Assembly (NCBI GenBank): GCA_963839955.1
Contig: CAWIXB010000001.1
Span: forward strand, 2,356,001-2,420,000
Reading direction: 5' to 3'
DNA length: 64,000 nt
Source: CAWIXB01 sp963839955
GTDB lineage: Bacteria > Actinomycetota > Actinomycetes > JACCUZ01
Within the stretch, counting starts at the first letter, position 1; each line of letters starts with the position of its first letter. This document shows, in pieces, positions 1 through 9,483 of the stretch. The position numbers were made by a program, and so were the translations under genes. The notes below the pieces were generated by a model. That model had not been told where the DNA came from. It saw nothing but the letters and a program-made list of their open reading frames with translations, and did not search any database.

Positions 1-590
1 GCCGCCGCAAGCTGATCCGCAACAGCCTGCTCGGAGCGCTGGCCCCGCTCGGGCTCCTCGCGCTGGTGCCGCTGCGCGACCTGGGGCCTTTGCCAGGCGC
101 AGCCTTGACCGCCACCGCGTGGAAGTCCGGCAAGCGGCTGGTCACCGACCCGACCGGCCGTCCGGTCCGGGCTGCCGACATCCCGATCGGCGGCGTCGTC
201 CATGTGCTGCCGGAGGGCCTCCACGAGGAGTTCGAGCACCCGCTCAACGAGGAGGCAAAGGCGACCACGCTCGTGATGCGCCTGGAGCCCGACGAGCTGC
301 GCGAGGACCCCGACCGCGCCAGCTGGTCCTACAACGGGATCGTGGCCTACTCCAAAATCTGCACCCACGTAGGTTGCCCGGTCGGGCTCTACGAGCAGCA
401 GACCCACCACCTGCTCTGCCCGTGCCACCAGTCGACGTTCGACGTCACCCAGCACTGCAAGGTCATCTTCGGCCCCGCCGCCCGCCCGCTGCCGCAGCTG
501 CCCATCGGCGTCGACGACGAGGGATACTTGATCGCGACCGACGACTTCCAGGAGCCGATCGGCCCCAGCTACTGGGAACGAGGGGAGTAG
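1..590 (+). CDS. qcrA: Rieske iron-sulfur subunit of cytochrome bc1 complex (QcrA), 5' truncated
   Basis: The frame is open through the left edge (first full codon at base 3), so the N-terminus is missing. The visible part starts with a basic stretch and a hydrophobic segment typical of the last QcrA membrane helix, followed by the soluble Rieske domain. Both cluster-binding boxes are present: CTHVGC (around bases 360-377) and CPCHQS (around 417-434). The protein carries the [2Fe-2S] centre that takes electrons from menaquinol and passes them to cytochrome c of the bc1-aa3 supercomplex. It ends 2 nt before qcrB, so the two are co-transcribed. Confidence 0.95.
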   Translation, partial: RRKLIRNSLLGALAPLGLLALVPLRDLGPLPGAALTATAWKSGKRLVTDPTGRPVRAADIPIGGVVHVLPEGLHEEFEHPLNEEAKATTLVMRLEPDELREDPDRASWSYNGIVAYSKICTHVGCPVGLYEQQTHHLLCPCHQSTFDVTQHCKVIFGPAARPLPQLPIGVDDEGYLIATDDFQEPIGPSYWERGE

Positions 591-592
591 GC

Positions 593-2194
593 GTGGCTCT
601 GGAGAAACTGGCCGGCCAGGCGGCGAACGAGATCGACGAGCGGTTCGGCTCGGCCAACTTCGTCCGCCGCAGTGCCCGCAAGGTGTTCCCCGACCACTGG
701 TCGTTCCTGCTGGGCGAGATCGCGCTCTACAGCTTCATCATCCTGCTGCTCACCGGCACGTTCCTCACGCTCTGGTTCAAGCCGAGCATGGGCGAGGTCG
801 TCTACGACGGGTCCTACGGTCCCCTTCGCGGCCAGGAGATGTCCGAGGCCTACGCCTCGACGCTCGACATCTCCTTCGACGTCCGCGGCGGCCTGATCAT
901 GCGCCAGATCCACCACTGGGCCGCGCTGATCTTCGTGGCCGCGATGATCGTGCACATGTGCCGGGTGTTCTTCACCGGGGCCTTCCGCAAGCCGCGCGAG
1001 ACCAACTGGCTCATCGGCTTCATCCTGATAACCCTGAGCTTCATCGAGGGCCTCGCCGGCTACTCGCTGCCCGACGACCTGCTGTCCGGCACCGGCCTGC
1101 GCATCACCGAGGGCGTGCTCCTCTCGCTCCCGGTGGTGGGCACCTACCTGTCGTTCTTCCTCTTCGGTGGCGAGTTCCCGGGCGACGACCTGATCCCCCG
1201 GTTCTTCACCATCCACGTGCTGCTTCTGCCGGGCATCTTCCTGGCGCTGATCACCGTCCACGTCATGCTCGTCTGGTACCAGAAGCACACGCAGTACCCG
1301 CTGCCCGGACGCACCGAGAAGAACGCTGTCGGCTTCCCGTTCTTCCCCGTCTACACGGCCAAGGCGGGCGGGTTCTTCTTCGTCACCTTCGGCGTCACGG
1401 CACTGCTCGCGGCCTTCGCCACCATCAACCCGATCTGGCTGTTCGGGCCCTACAAACCCGGTGAAGTCTCGGCCGGCTCGCAGCCGGACTGGTACATGGG
1501 CTTCCTCGAAGGCGCCTTGCGGCTGTTCCCGCCGCTGGAGACGACACTCTTCGGCTACACGATCCCATGGAACGTCCTGGTGCCGGCGCTGGTGATCCCG
1601 GGGTTGATGTTCACCCCGATGCTGATCTACCCCTTCCTCGAACGCTGGGTGACCGGCGACAACCGCGAGCACCACATCCTCGACCGCCCGCGCAACGTGC
1701 CGACCCGCACGGGGCTGGGCGTGATGGCGCTCTCGTCCTGGGTGGTCCTGCTCGCCGCCGGCGCCAACGACATCATGGCGACCACGTTCAACCTGTCGAT
1801 CAACTCCATCACCTGGGCGTTCCGCGTGCTGTTCTTCGCGGTGCCTCCGCTGGCCTACATCGTGACCAAGCGCATCTGCCTCGGGCTGCAGCGCCGTGAC
1901 CGCGAGAAGGTGCTGCACGGCCGCGAGACCGGTCGCATCCTGCGGCTGCCCAGCGGCGAGATGATCGAGGTTCACGAGCCGATCTCCGAGACCGAGCGGT
2001 GGATGCTCACCCAGCACGACGCGCACCGGCCCTACCGGGTGGAGGCGGTGACGGACGAGAACGGCGTACGCCGGCGGCACATCCTCATCTCCAAGGTGCG
2101 GGCGCGCGTGTCGCGGTTCTACTTCGAGGACCGGGTCGAGCCGCCCTCGCCCGCTGAGGTCCACGAGCTCGAGCACAGCGGCGACCACCACTGA
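593..2194 (+). CDS. qcrB: Cytochrome b subunit of bc1 complex (QcrB)
   Basis: 533 residues from a GTG two bases after the qcrA stop. A longer open frame upstream is only the shadow of qcrA. The protein has many membrane helices and paired histidines for the two b haems: IHHW near residue 105 with VHM near 120, and IHV near 207 with VHV near 222. A soluble C-terminal extension of about 120 residues is typical of actinobacterial QcrB. It forms the quinol oxidation and reduction sites of the bc1-aa3 supercomplex, whose oxidase subunits are encoded about 5 kb downstream on the other strand. Confidence 0.96.
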   Translation: MALEKLAGQAANEIDERFGSANFVRRSARKVFPDHWSFLLGEIALYSFIILLLTGTFLTLWFKPSMGEVVYDGSYGPLRGQEMSEAYASTLDISFDVRGGLIMRQIHHWAALIFVAAMIVHMCRVFFTGAFRKPRETNWLIGFILITLSFIEGLAGYSLPDDLLSGTGLRITEGVLLSLPVVGTYLSFFLFGGEFPGDDLIPRFFTIHVLLLPGIFLALITVHVMLVWYQKHTQYPLPGRTEKNAVGFPFFPVYTAKAGGFFFVTFGVTALLAAFATINPIWLFGPYKPGEVSAGSQPDWYMGFLEGALRLFPPLETTLFGYTIPWNVLVPALVIPGLMFTPMLIYPFLERWVTGDNREHHILDRPRNVPTRTGLGVMALSSWVVLLAAGANDIMATTFNLSINSITWAFRVLFFAVPPLAYIVTKRICLGLQRRDREKVLHGRETGRILRLPSGEMIEVHEPISETERWMLTQHDAHRPYRVEAVTDENGVRRRHILISKVRARVSRFYFEDRVEPPSPAEVHELEHSGDHH

Positions 2195-2211
2195 CCGACC
2201 CCGGCAGCGGC

Positions 2212-3678
2212 ATGCGGTGCCTGGTCACGGGCGCCACCGGCTACATCGGCGGCCGCCTCGTGCCCGAGCTGCTCGACGCCGGTCACCAGGTCCGGGTGAT
2301 GGCGCGCCACCCCGACCGGCTCAGCGACCATCCGTGGACCGACCGGGTCGAGATCGTCAAGGCCGACGCGGCCGACGCGGCGTCCCTCGCCGATGCCCTC
2401 GACGGCGTCGACGTCGCCTACTACCTCATCCACTCGCTGGGGACGTCCGGGTTCGAGCACACCGACCGGACGACGGCGAAGACGTTCGCCGAGGCCGCGG
2501 CGGCGGCCGACGTCGGCCGCATCGTCTACCTGGGCGGCATGTCGCCCCAGGGCGAGGAGCTCTCGCCGCACTTGCGCTCGCGTCAGGAGGTCGGCGCGAC
2601 ACTGCTCGCCTCCGGCGTGCCGACCGTCGTACTCCAGGCCGCCGTCATCATCGGGTCGGGGTCGGCGTCCTTCGAGATGCTGCGCTATCTCACCGAGCGG
2701 CTGCCCGCGATGGTCACCCCCCGGTGGGTGGGCACGCGCATCCAGCCGATCGCGATCCGCGACGTGCTGCGCTACCTCGTGGCCTGCGCCGCCCTCCCCC
2801 GCGAGGTCAACCGGGCCTTCGACATCGGCGGCCCCGACGTGCTGACCTACCGCGACATGATGAGGCGGTACGCGCGAGTGGCCGGCCTGCCCAAGCGGCT
2901 CATCGTGCCGGTCCCGGTGCTCACCCCCGCGCTGTCCAGCCTCTGGGTCGGGCTGGTCACACCCGTGCCCGGGTCGATCGCCCGGCCACTGGTCGAGTCG
3001 TTGCGCAACGAGGTGATCTGCCGCGACCACGACATCGCTGCGTACGTGCCCGACCCTTCCGACGGACTCGTCGGGTTCGACCGCTCCGTCGAGCTCGCCC
3101 TCGCCCGCATCCGGGAAGCCGACGTGAGCACCCGGTGGTCGTCGGCCAGCACTCCCGGTGCTCCGAGCGACCCGCTGCCGACCGACCCCGACTGGACGGG
3201 CGGCAGCCTCTATCTCGACCGCCGCACCCGCACCGTCGACGCCTCCCCTGACTCGTTGTGGCGGGTCATCGAGGGCATCGGCGGTCAGCGCGGCTGGTAC
3301 TCCTGGGCGCTCGCCTGGCAGGTCCGCGGCATCCTCGACCGCCTCGTCGGCGGGGTGGGCCTGCGACGAGGCCGGCGCGACCCGGCACGTGTCCACGTCG
3401 GCGAGACGATCGACTTCTGGCGGGTGGAGGCGCGTGAGGAGGGCACGCTGCTGCGGCTCCGCGCCGAGATGCGCCTGCCTGGACTGGCCTGGCTCGAGCT
3501 CGGCATCGAGCGGTCGCCGCGCACGACGTACGTCCAACGCGCCGTCTTCCATCCTCACGGGCTGATGGGCCACCTCTACTGGTGGTCGGTGGCGCCGTTC
3601 CACGGTCTGGTGTTCGGCGGGATGGCGCGCAACATCACCAAGGCGGCCGAGGCCCTGAACTCGACCGAGCCTGTTTGA
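2212..3678 (+). CDS. NAD(P)-binding SDR/NmrA-type protein fused to DUF2867
   Basis: 488 residues. The N-terminus (TGATGYIGG near residue 8) is an extended-SDR/NmrA Rossmann fold reading through to about residue 300. The last 160 residues (RTRTVDASPDSLW onward, to GGMARNITKAAEA) match the DUF2867 lipid/polyketide-cyclase-like fold usually fused to this SDR. The substrate is unknown. The gene starts 17 nt after qcrB, so it may be read through from the qcr operon. Its last 44 nt overlap the convergent photolyase gene. Confidence 0.85.
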   Translation: MRCLVTGATGYIGGRLVPELLDAGHQVRVMARHPDRLSDHPWTDRVEIVKADAADAASLADALDGVDVAYYLIHSLGTSGFEHTDRTTAKTFAEAAAAADVGRIVYLGGMSPQGEELSPHLRSRQEVGATLLASGVPTVVLQAAVIIGSGSASFEMLRYLTERLPAMVTPRWVGTRIQPIAIRDVLRYLVACAALPREVNRAFDIGGPDVLTYRDMMRRYARVAGLPKRLIVPVPVLTPALSSLWVGLVTPVPGSIARPLVESLRNEVICRDHDIAAYVPDPSDGLVGFDRSVELALARIREADVSTRWSSASTPGAPSDPLPTDPDWTGGSLYLDRRTRTVDASPDSLWRVIEGIGGQRGWYSWALAWQVRGILDRLVGGVGLRRGRRDPARVHVGETIDFWRVEAREEGTLLRLRAEMRLPGLAWLELGIERSPRTTYVQRAVFHPHGLMGHLYWWSVAPFHGLVFGGMARNITKAAEALNSTEPV

Positions 3679-5014
3679 TGCGCTCGCGGGCCTCGGCCTG
3701 ATCGACGATCGGCGGCGGGTAGTCCAGCCTCCCCCGCTCCTGCTCCGGGAGAAGCCACGGCTCGTGCACATGGGCGTCGTCGACATCGGCGAGCTCCGGG
3801 ACGTACCGGCGTATGTACGAGCCCTGCGGATCGTGCCGGCGCGCCTGCGTGACCATGTTGTAGGCGCGGTTGAACCGCGAGTCGGTGCCCGTGCCCGCCA
3901 CCCACTGCCAGTTCATCGTGTTGTTGGCGGTGTCGGCGTCCAGCAGCAGGTCGACGAAGTGCTGGGCGCCGGCGCGCCAGTCGAGGTAGAGCGTCTTGCA
4001 CAGGAAGTGCGCCGTGATCAGCCTTGCGCGATTGTGCATCCACCCTTCGCGGGCCAGCTGCCGCATCCCGGCGTCGACGATCGGAAAGCCGGTGCGTCCC
4101 TCGCGCCACGCCGTGAGCTCCTCGTCGCTGACGTGCCATCGGTCACCGCGCGACCGGTAGTCCACGCGGGTCGAGGCCGGCCGGGCGGCGAGCACCTGGT
4201 GGTGGAAGTCGCGCCAGCACACCTGACGCACGAACTCCGCGGCGCCCGCCGAACGCTGCCGACCTGCCTTGCGAACCAGCTCGAGCGGCGAGACACAGCC
4301 GAAGTGCAGGTACGGCGAGAGCCGCGACGTCCCGTCCTCGCCGAGTGCGTCGTGGTGCTCGTCGTACGCCGTGACGCCGTTGCGCAGCCACCGCCCCATC
4401 AGTGCCCGGCCGGCGGTCTCCCCTCCGACGGCGAGGTCCGGGGATGCCGTGCCCCGGCAGATCTGGTCAACCACCGGCAACCGGCCCCTGGCCAGCTTCG
4501 GCATCGACAGCCTCCGTGGCGTGGGTGCCGGCTCACGGGTCGGGTGTCTCTCCCAGCGGCGGAGATAGGGCGTGAACACCGCCATGTGGTCCCCGCCGCT
4601 TGGCGTGATGGCACCGGGAGGAACGACGAAGTGCGTGTCCTGATGGACGACCAGCTCGCGCTCGCCCAGGCCCTCGCGCAGCCGGTTCTGCCGCTGCTGG
4701 GCGTACGCCGACGCGTCGGCCGAGACGTGCACCTCGCCGGCGCCCGCCGCGTCGGCCACTCTCGTCGTCTCGTGCACCACGTCGCCGCGGCGCACCACGA
4801 GCCCCGCGCCGCGGACGCGCAGCGACTCGTCGAGGTCCCTCAGGGAGTCGGCGAGGAACTGCGCTCTGTTGGGACGGTTGAAGTCGCTGCGAAGGATCGC
4901 GTCGTCGAGCACGAAGAGCGGCACGACGCGGTCAGCGGCGGTGGCCGCGGCGTGCAGCATGGGATTGTCGTGGACCCGCAGGTCGCGGGTGAACAGGGCG
5001 ACGGACACCGACAC
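3635..5014 (-). CDS. phrB: Deoxyribodipyrimidine photolyase (class I CPD photolyase)
   Basis: 459 residues from a GTG preceded by AGGAAGG. The N-terminus (FTRDLRVHDNP) is the photolyase antenna-binding Rossmann domain. The C-terminal half has the FAD-binding signature: WRDF, GMRQL, WMHNRARL near residue 330, then DADTANNTMNWQWVAGTG with the Trp and Asn residues around FAD. Length is normal for class I enzymes. It repairs UV-induced cyclobutane dimers with blue light. It stands alone, converging on and overlapping the SDR gene by 44 nt. Confidence 0.94.
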   Translation of the reverse strand: MSVSVALFTRDLRVHDNPMLHAAATAADRVVPLFVLDDAILRSDFNRPNRAQFLADSLRDLDESLRVRGAGLVVRRGDVVHETTRVADAAGAGEVHVSADASAYAQQRQNRLREGLGERELVVHQDTHFVVPPGAITPSGGDHMAVFTPYLRRWERHPTREPAPTPRRLSMPKLARGRLPVVDQICRGTASPDLAVGGETAGRALMGRWLRNGVTAYDEHHDALGEDGTSRLSPYLHFGCVSPLELVRKAGRQRSAGAAEFVRQVCWRDFHHQVLAARPASTRVDYRSRGDRWHVSDEELTAWREGRTGFPIVDAGMRQLAREGWMHNRARLITAHFLCKTLYLDWRAGAQHFVDLLLDADTANNTMNWQWVAGTGTDSRFNRAYNMVTQARRHDPQGSYIRRYVPELADVDDAHVHEPWLLPEQERGRLDYPPPIVDQAEARERIKQARSSSGPRPPW

Positions 5015-5039
5015 GGTGCCTTCCTACCCAGTCAGACGC

Positions 5040-6251
5040 TCAGAGAGCGCTGCCCTGCGTCCAGTCTTTCCAGGACGTGTTCCAGTCGGTGTAGCCGTTT
5101 CCCGGCTCGAGCTGGCGTGACGAGCCGACCACCTTCACGACGTCGCCGATGTGGGTCTGGTTGAACAGCCAGATCGCGTTCGAGGTGCTCATGCCGATGC
5201 AGCCGTGACTGACGTTGTCGCGCCCTTGGCTCGCGACCGACCACGGCGCGGCGTGCACGAACTCGCCGCTCCAGGTGATCCGCATCGCGTAGGGGACCTC
5301 GAGGCGGTAGTACTCCGGGTCGTTCTTCGCGATGCCGATGGTGGCCGCGTCCATGATCTTCAACGTGTGCTTCTCGAGGATGACCTTCGTGCCGCCGCGG
5401 GTCAGGAAGCCGTCCTTGCCGGTGCTGACGGGCACCGTGCGGGCCACCTTGCCGTTGCGGTAGATCGTCGCGGTGTGACGCTGGACGTTGACCTTGGTGA
5501 TCATCGACGAGCCGATGGAGAAGTCGACCTTGCGGTTCTTGGCACCCCAGACGCCCTTGCCTGCGCTGACTCCGCGCAGGCGCACGTCGAGCGACACGTC
5601 TGTGTAGGCCGGCCAGAACGTGCGGGGGCGGAAGTGCACCTCTTCGTCGCTCATCCATGACCACGCGCCGCCGGTGATCCTCTTGGATGCCTTGACGAGG
5701 AGAGCTTGCTCGACCGCTGCGCGGTTCTTGACCGGCTCGCTGAAGCGCACCACGATCGGCATTCCCACGCCGACAGTGGAGCCCGAGACCGGTGAGATGC
5801 TGGTCTCGAGGATGGCCTTGGGCTTGGCGGTCGAGAAGGTGCTGGTCTTGGTCGTCTTGAGCCCGTTCGCGTCGACTGCGACGGCGTCGAGGCGGTAGGT
5901 CGCGCCGGGGCGGAGGCGGCCCGTCGGGCGCCAGGTGGTGCCGTCCGCCGAGACCGCGCCGCGCACGTGGCGGTCCTTGCGGTCGATCAGCGTCACGGCG
6001 GTGAGCGTTCCGTCGGTGGCCGTCACCCGCACCTTGGCCGTCCCTGCTGGGACCTGCTTGGCGTCAACCGGAGCCATGGCGATCTGTGCCGCGGGGAACT
6101 GCTTCTCCTTGACCGCGTCGGCGGCGACCTCGGAGGCCGGCGTCGTGGTCGTGCAGCCGGCGACCGCCAGCAGCGTCGCGGCAGCTACGATCGCCCCGAG
6201 TCGTCTCCCCCTGGCGACGGCCATGCCGTCTCGAACCCCCAGCACTGTCAT
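5040..6251 (-). CDS. Lipoprotein L,D-transpeptidase (YkuD domain)
   Basis: 403 residues. The N-terminus has a basic region, a hydrophobic stretch and a lipobox (LAVAGC), so the protein is predicted to be lipidated and face outward. Ig-like domains follow (about residues 55-240), then a YkuD catalytic domain with the SHGCIGMS motif near residue 350, where Cys is the nucleophile and His its partner. This layout matches mycobacterial Ldt proteins that make 3-3 peptidoglycan crosslinks. An internal ATG at 6224 (residue 10) would give a more usual signal-peptide length and may be the true start. Confidence 0.93.
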   Translation of the reverse strand: MTVLGVRDGMAVARGRRLGAIVAAATLLAVAGCTTTTPASEVAADAVKEKQFPAAQIAMAPVDAKQVPAGTAKVRVTATDGTLTAVTLIDRKDRHVRGAVSADGTTWRPTGRLRPGATYRLDAVAVDANGLKTTKTSTFSTAKPKAILETSISPVSGSTVGVGMPIVVRFSEPVKNRAAVEQALLVKASKRITGGAWSWMSDEEVHFRPRTFWPAYTDVSLDVRLRGVSAGKGVWGAKNRKVDFSIGSSMITKVNVQRHTATIYRNGKVARTVPVSTGKDGFLTRGGTKVILEKHTLKIMDAATIGIAKNDPEYYRLEVPYAMRITWSGEFVHAAPWSVASQGRDNVSHGCIGMSTSNAIWLFNQTHIGDVVKVVGSSRQLEPGNGYTDWNTSWKDWTQGSAL

Positions 6252-6373
6252 CCTCTCGCAGGTGCGATGTCACCCTCTGTGAAGAGGATTCCCATGCAGT
6301 GTGACAAGCCGCGTGAGGATCCGTCCACCTAGTCGGCGACGCCGTCTATAACGAATCGGCACGTCCGCGCCGT

Positions 6374-6393
6374 TGCCTGAGCCTGCTCAGGCA
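6374..6393. terminator. Perfect hairpin downstream of ctaF
   Basis: TGCCTGAGC and GCTCAGGCA form a 9-bp perfect stem with a 2-nt loop. It lies about 50 nt beyond the ctaF stop and upstream of the L,D-transpeptidase start, in a 194-nt gap. It probably ends the ctaCDF transcript, although no T-run follows. An operator role cannot be excluded. The rest of the gap shows nothing recognisable beyond the upstream region of the transpeptidase gene. Confidence 0.45.
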
Positions 6394-6445
6394 GCCAAAT
6401 CGGTCCCCCGCCGCTCCCTGAGCAGAAGCAGAATACAGGCGCGGA

Positions 6446-6841
6446 CTAGTGGGCGGCTTCGCTGCGGTAGTACTCGAAGACGAGCCCGATCACGCCCAGG
6501 CTGGCCCCGATCGCGGCGATGATGAACAGCCACCAGCCGATAATGAGCCCGACGAAGCCCATCGCCGCGAAGAATGCCACCACCAGCGGCCACCAGCTGT
6601 GGGGGCTGTAGAAGCCCAGCTCGCCCGCACCGTCGGCGATCTCGGCGTCGGTGAGGTCTTCCGGCCGGGGGTCGATGCGCCGACCGGTGACCAGCACATA
6701 GAAGCCGATGAGCGCGGCGAGGCCGGTCGTGAAGCCGAGCGCCACCGTGCCGACCGGTTCCTCGGACAGCACCCAGTAGACCGCGCCCGAGATCATGAAG
6801 AAGAGCGTCCCGGCGGTGAACAGCCAACCCTCGACCTTCAC
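6446..6841 (-). CDS. ctaF: Cytochrome c oxidase subunit 4 (actinobacterial CtaF)
   Basis: 131 residues from a GTG that overlaps the ctaD stop (GTGA), with GGAGG just upstream. The longer open frame upstream is a ctaD shadow. The protein has four predicted membrane helices in two hairpins (MKVEGWLFTAGTLFF at the start and the pair after SPHSWWPL), as in the small CtaF subunit of actinobacterial aa3 oxidases. It is a structural subunit co-translated with ctaD. Confidence 0.92.
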   Translation of the reverse strand: MKVEGWLFTAGTLFFMISGAVYWVLSEEPVGTVALGFTTGLAALIGFYVLVTGRRIDPRPEDLTDAEIADGAGELGFYSPHSWWPLVVAFFAAMGFVGLIIGWWLFIIAAIGASLGVIGLVFEYYRSEAAH

Positions 6842-8556
6842 CGGCGGTCCTCCAGGTCGGGCCCGCCGAGCACGTCGTCGAGCAGGTTCTGGCTGTCGTC
6901 GGGCCGGTCCTTCAGCGCAACGTGGGGATAGTGCATGTCGAACGCGGGGCTCTCGGAGCGGATACGGGGCAACGCCACGAAGTTGTGCCGCGGCGGCGGG
7001 CACGAGGTGGCCCACTCGAGGGAGCGTCCGTAGCCCCACGGGTCGTCAGTGGTGACCCTGGGACCGCGTGAGCTCTTCCACACGTTGTAGAGGAAGGGCA
7101 GGGTTGAGGCGCCGAGCAGGAACGACCCGATCGTCGAGATGGTGTTCATGCCGGTCCAGCCGTCCGACGCGAGATAGTCGACGTAGCGGCGCGGCATGCC
7201 TACCACCCCGAGCCAGTGCTGGATCAGGAACGTCGTGTGGAATCCGATGAACAGCGTCCAGAAGTGGATCTTGCCGAGCCGCTCGTCGAGCATCCGGCCG
7301 GTCATCTTCGGCCACCAGAAGTAGAAGCCCGCGTTCATGGCGAACACGACGGTCCCGAAGACGACGTAGTGGAAGTGGGCGACCACGAAGTAGGAGTCGG
7401 TGACGTGGAAGTCCAGCGGCGGCGAAGCCAGGATCATGCCGGTCAGCCCGCCGAACAGGAAGGTCACCAAGAAGCCGAGCGACCACAGCATCGGTGTCTC
7501 GAACGTGAGCGACCCCCGCCACATCGTGCCGATCCAGTTGAAGAACTTCACCCCGGTGGGTACGGCGATGAGGAAGGTCATGAACGAGAAGAACGGCAGC
7601 AGCACCGCGCCCGTCGGGAACATGTGGTGTGCCCAGACGGTGACCGACAGGCCGGCGATGGCGATGGTGGCGAAGACCAGGCCCTTGTAACCGAAGAGGG
7701 GCTTGCGGCTGAACACCGGCAGGACCTCGGAGACGATTCCGAAGAACGGCAGCGCGATGATGTAGACCTCGGGATGGCCGAAGAACCAGAACAGGTGCTG
7801 CCAGAGGATGGCCCCGCCGGTTTCGGGGTCGAACACGTGAGCGCCGAACTTGCGGTCGGCCTCGAGCACGAGCAGCGCGGCTGCGAGGATCGGGAAGGCC
7901 ATCAGCACGAGGACGCTGGTGAGCAGGATGTTCCAGGTGAAGATCGGCATCCGGAACATCGTCATGCCGGGCGCGCGCATGCAGAAGATGGTCGTGACGA
8001 AGTTGACGGCACCCAGGATCGTGCCGAAGCCGCTCAATGCCAGGCCCATGATCCACAGGTCGGAGCCGAGCCCCGGCGAGAACTCCTGCGAGGTCAGCGG
8101 CGAGTAGGCGGTCCAGCCGAACGCGGCCGCGCCACCCGGCGTGAGGAAGCCGAGCATCACGATGGTCCCGCCGAACAGGAACAGCCAGTAGCTGAGCATG
8201 TTGAGCCGGGGGAACGCGACATCGGGCGAGCCGATCTGCAACGGCATGATGACGTTGGCGAAGCCGACGAAGAGCGGTGTCGCGAACAGCAGCAGCATGA
8301 TCGTGCCGTGCATGGTGAACAGCTGGTTGTACTGGTCACCGGTGAGCATCTGGTTGCCGGGGCGCGCCAGCTCGGTGCGCATCAGCATGGCCATCAGGCC
8401 ACCGATGAGGAAGAACACGAACGACGTCGTGAGATAGAGGTGACCGATCGTCTTGTGGTCGGTCGTGGTCGCCCACATCACGATCTTGTGGCCCTTGCGC
8501 CGGACCGGGATCGAGGTCGTGGTGGACTGGCGGCGCGGTTCGGCTGTCAGCGTCAC
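6838..8556 (-). CDS. ctaD: Cytochrome c oxidase subunit I (CtaD, aa3 type)
   Basis: 572 residues from a GTG overlapping the ctaC stop. It has the haem-copper oxidase signature: HGTIM early, GHPEVYI with the Tyr-crosslinked His near residue 265, HHMFP for the CuB histidines, and HFHYV for the haem ligands. Twelve membrane helices are expected. It reduces O2 and pumps protons as the terminal oxidase fed by QcrAB(C). The C-terminal 40 residues are a cytoplasmic tail usual for actinobacteria. Confidence 0.97.
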   Translation of the reverse strand: MTLTAEPRRQSTTTSIPVRRKGHKIVMWATTTDHKTIGHLYLTTSFVFFLIGGLMAMLMRTELARPGNQMLTGDQYNQLFTMHGTIMLLLFATPLFVGFANVIMPLQIGSPDVAFPRLNMLSYWLFLFGGTIVMLGFLTPGGAAAFGWTAYSPLTSQEFSPGLGSDLWIMGLALSGFGTILGAVNFVTTIFCMRAPGMTMFRMPIFTWNILLTSVLVLMAFPILAAALLVLEADRKFGAHVFDPETGGAILWQHLFWFFGHPEVYIIALPFFGIVSEVLPVFSRKPLFGYKGLVFATIAIAGLSVTVWAHHMFPTGAVLLPFFSFMTFLIAVPTGVKFFNWIGTMWRGSLTFETPMLWSLGFLVTFLFGGLTGMILASPPLDFHVTDSYFVVAHFHYVVFGTVVFAMNAGFYFWWPKMTGRMLDERLGKIHFWTLFIGFHTTFLIQHWLGVVGMPRRYVDYLASDGWTGMNTISTIGSFLLGASTLPFLYNVWKSSRGPRVTTDDPWGYGRSLEWATSCPPPRHNFVALPRIRSESPAFDMHYPHVALKDRPDDSQNLLDDVLGGPDLEDRR

Positions 8557-9314
8557 TGGGGGCCCTCCGCCTGTAGGTCAGACACGTAGTCGTCGTACTC
8601 CTGGGCCGGCACGACCCGCACGTTGAAGAGCATGCGGGCGTGGTCCTGCCCGCAGAGCTCCGCGCACTTGCCTTTGAAGGTGCCCTGTTTCTCCGGCACC
8701 ACCTCGAAGCGGTTGGTCTGGCCGGGGATGACGTCCAGCTTGTAGAGGAAGGCGGGGATCCAGAACGAGTGGATCACGTCGTCGGAATGGAGGGTGAAAC
8801 GCACCAGCTCGCCCTCGGGCAGCACGAGCGTGGGCGGCTTGCCCGGCGTGCCTGTCACGGTGGTGGTCTCGTCGCCGTCGCTCGCATAGGTGAACTGCCA
8901 CGACCACTGGATCCCGGTGACGGTGATCTCGTGCGCCGACTCGGTGGAGACCTTCTCGATCTTCGACTCGTCGCGCGCGGTGAAGAAGAAGAAGGACCCG
9001 ACCGCGAGGAGGGGCGCGATGATGTAGAGCGTCTCGATCGGGACGTTGTAGCGGATCTGCGGCGGCAGGCCGGTAGTGCCCTTGCGACGGCGGTGGAAGA
9101 TGACCGTCCAGATGATGAGGCCCCACACCAGGGCGCCGACGGCCAAGGCGGCGATCCAGGCGCCCTGCCAGAGCAGCAGGATGCGGTCGGCCTGGTTGGT
9201 GGCGCCGCGGGCCGGCATCGCGAACGACGGCAGGTCGTCGGTGGCGCATCCGGCGGTGAGCAGGACGACGCCGCATCCGAGCAGCAGGACCCTCGCACGG
9301 CGAAGCGCACGCAT
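8553..9314 (-). CDS. ctaC: Cytochrome c oxidase subunit II (CtaC), lipoprotein
   Basis: 253 residues from the ATG at 9314. The open frame extends further upstream, but this start puts a lipoprotein signal (LLTAGC) at the N-terminus, as in homologues. Two membrane helices follow (IAALAVGALVWGLIIW and IIAPLLAVGSFFFF), then a cupredoxin domain. CuA ligands are visible in CAELCGQDHARM near the C-terminus and in the HSFWIPAF segment. The protein accepts electrons from cytochrome c. It is the first gene of ctaC-ctaD-ctaF, with 4-nt overlaps throughout. Confidence 0.95.
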   Translation of the reverse strand: MRALRRARVLLLGCGVVLLTAGCATDDLPSFAMPARGATNQADRILLLWQGAWIAALAVGALVWGLIIWTVIFHRRRKGTTGLPPQIRYNVPIETLYIIAPLLAVGSFFFFTARDESKIEKVSTESAHEITVTGIQWSWQFTYASDGDETTTVTGTPGKPPTLVLPEGELVRFTLHSDDVIHSFWIPAFLYKLDVIPGQTNRFEVVPEKQGTFKGKCAELCGQDHARMLFNVRVVPAQEYDDYVSDLQAEGPQ

Positions 9315-9483
9315 GCCGCTCCGCCGTAGTCGGTGGGTGACGGTCGGACCCAACGTTGCCTTCCCCGGTTTCGCCAGGACCGCCGCGGCGGTCAGGTGTT
9401 CGACCCCCTGGCTCGGCGGCCGTCCTTGCGGCCGCCACACTACTCCAGGCGGCACCCACCTCAACGCGCCCCGCGCGCGTTCG

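Noticed and set aside
569..2191. Long minus-strand ORF opposite qcrB (and similar long ones opposite glnE and the GGDEF-EAL gene)
   Set aside because: High GC produces long antisense frames. The sense genes are conserved families.
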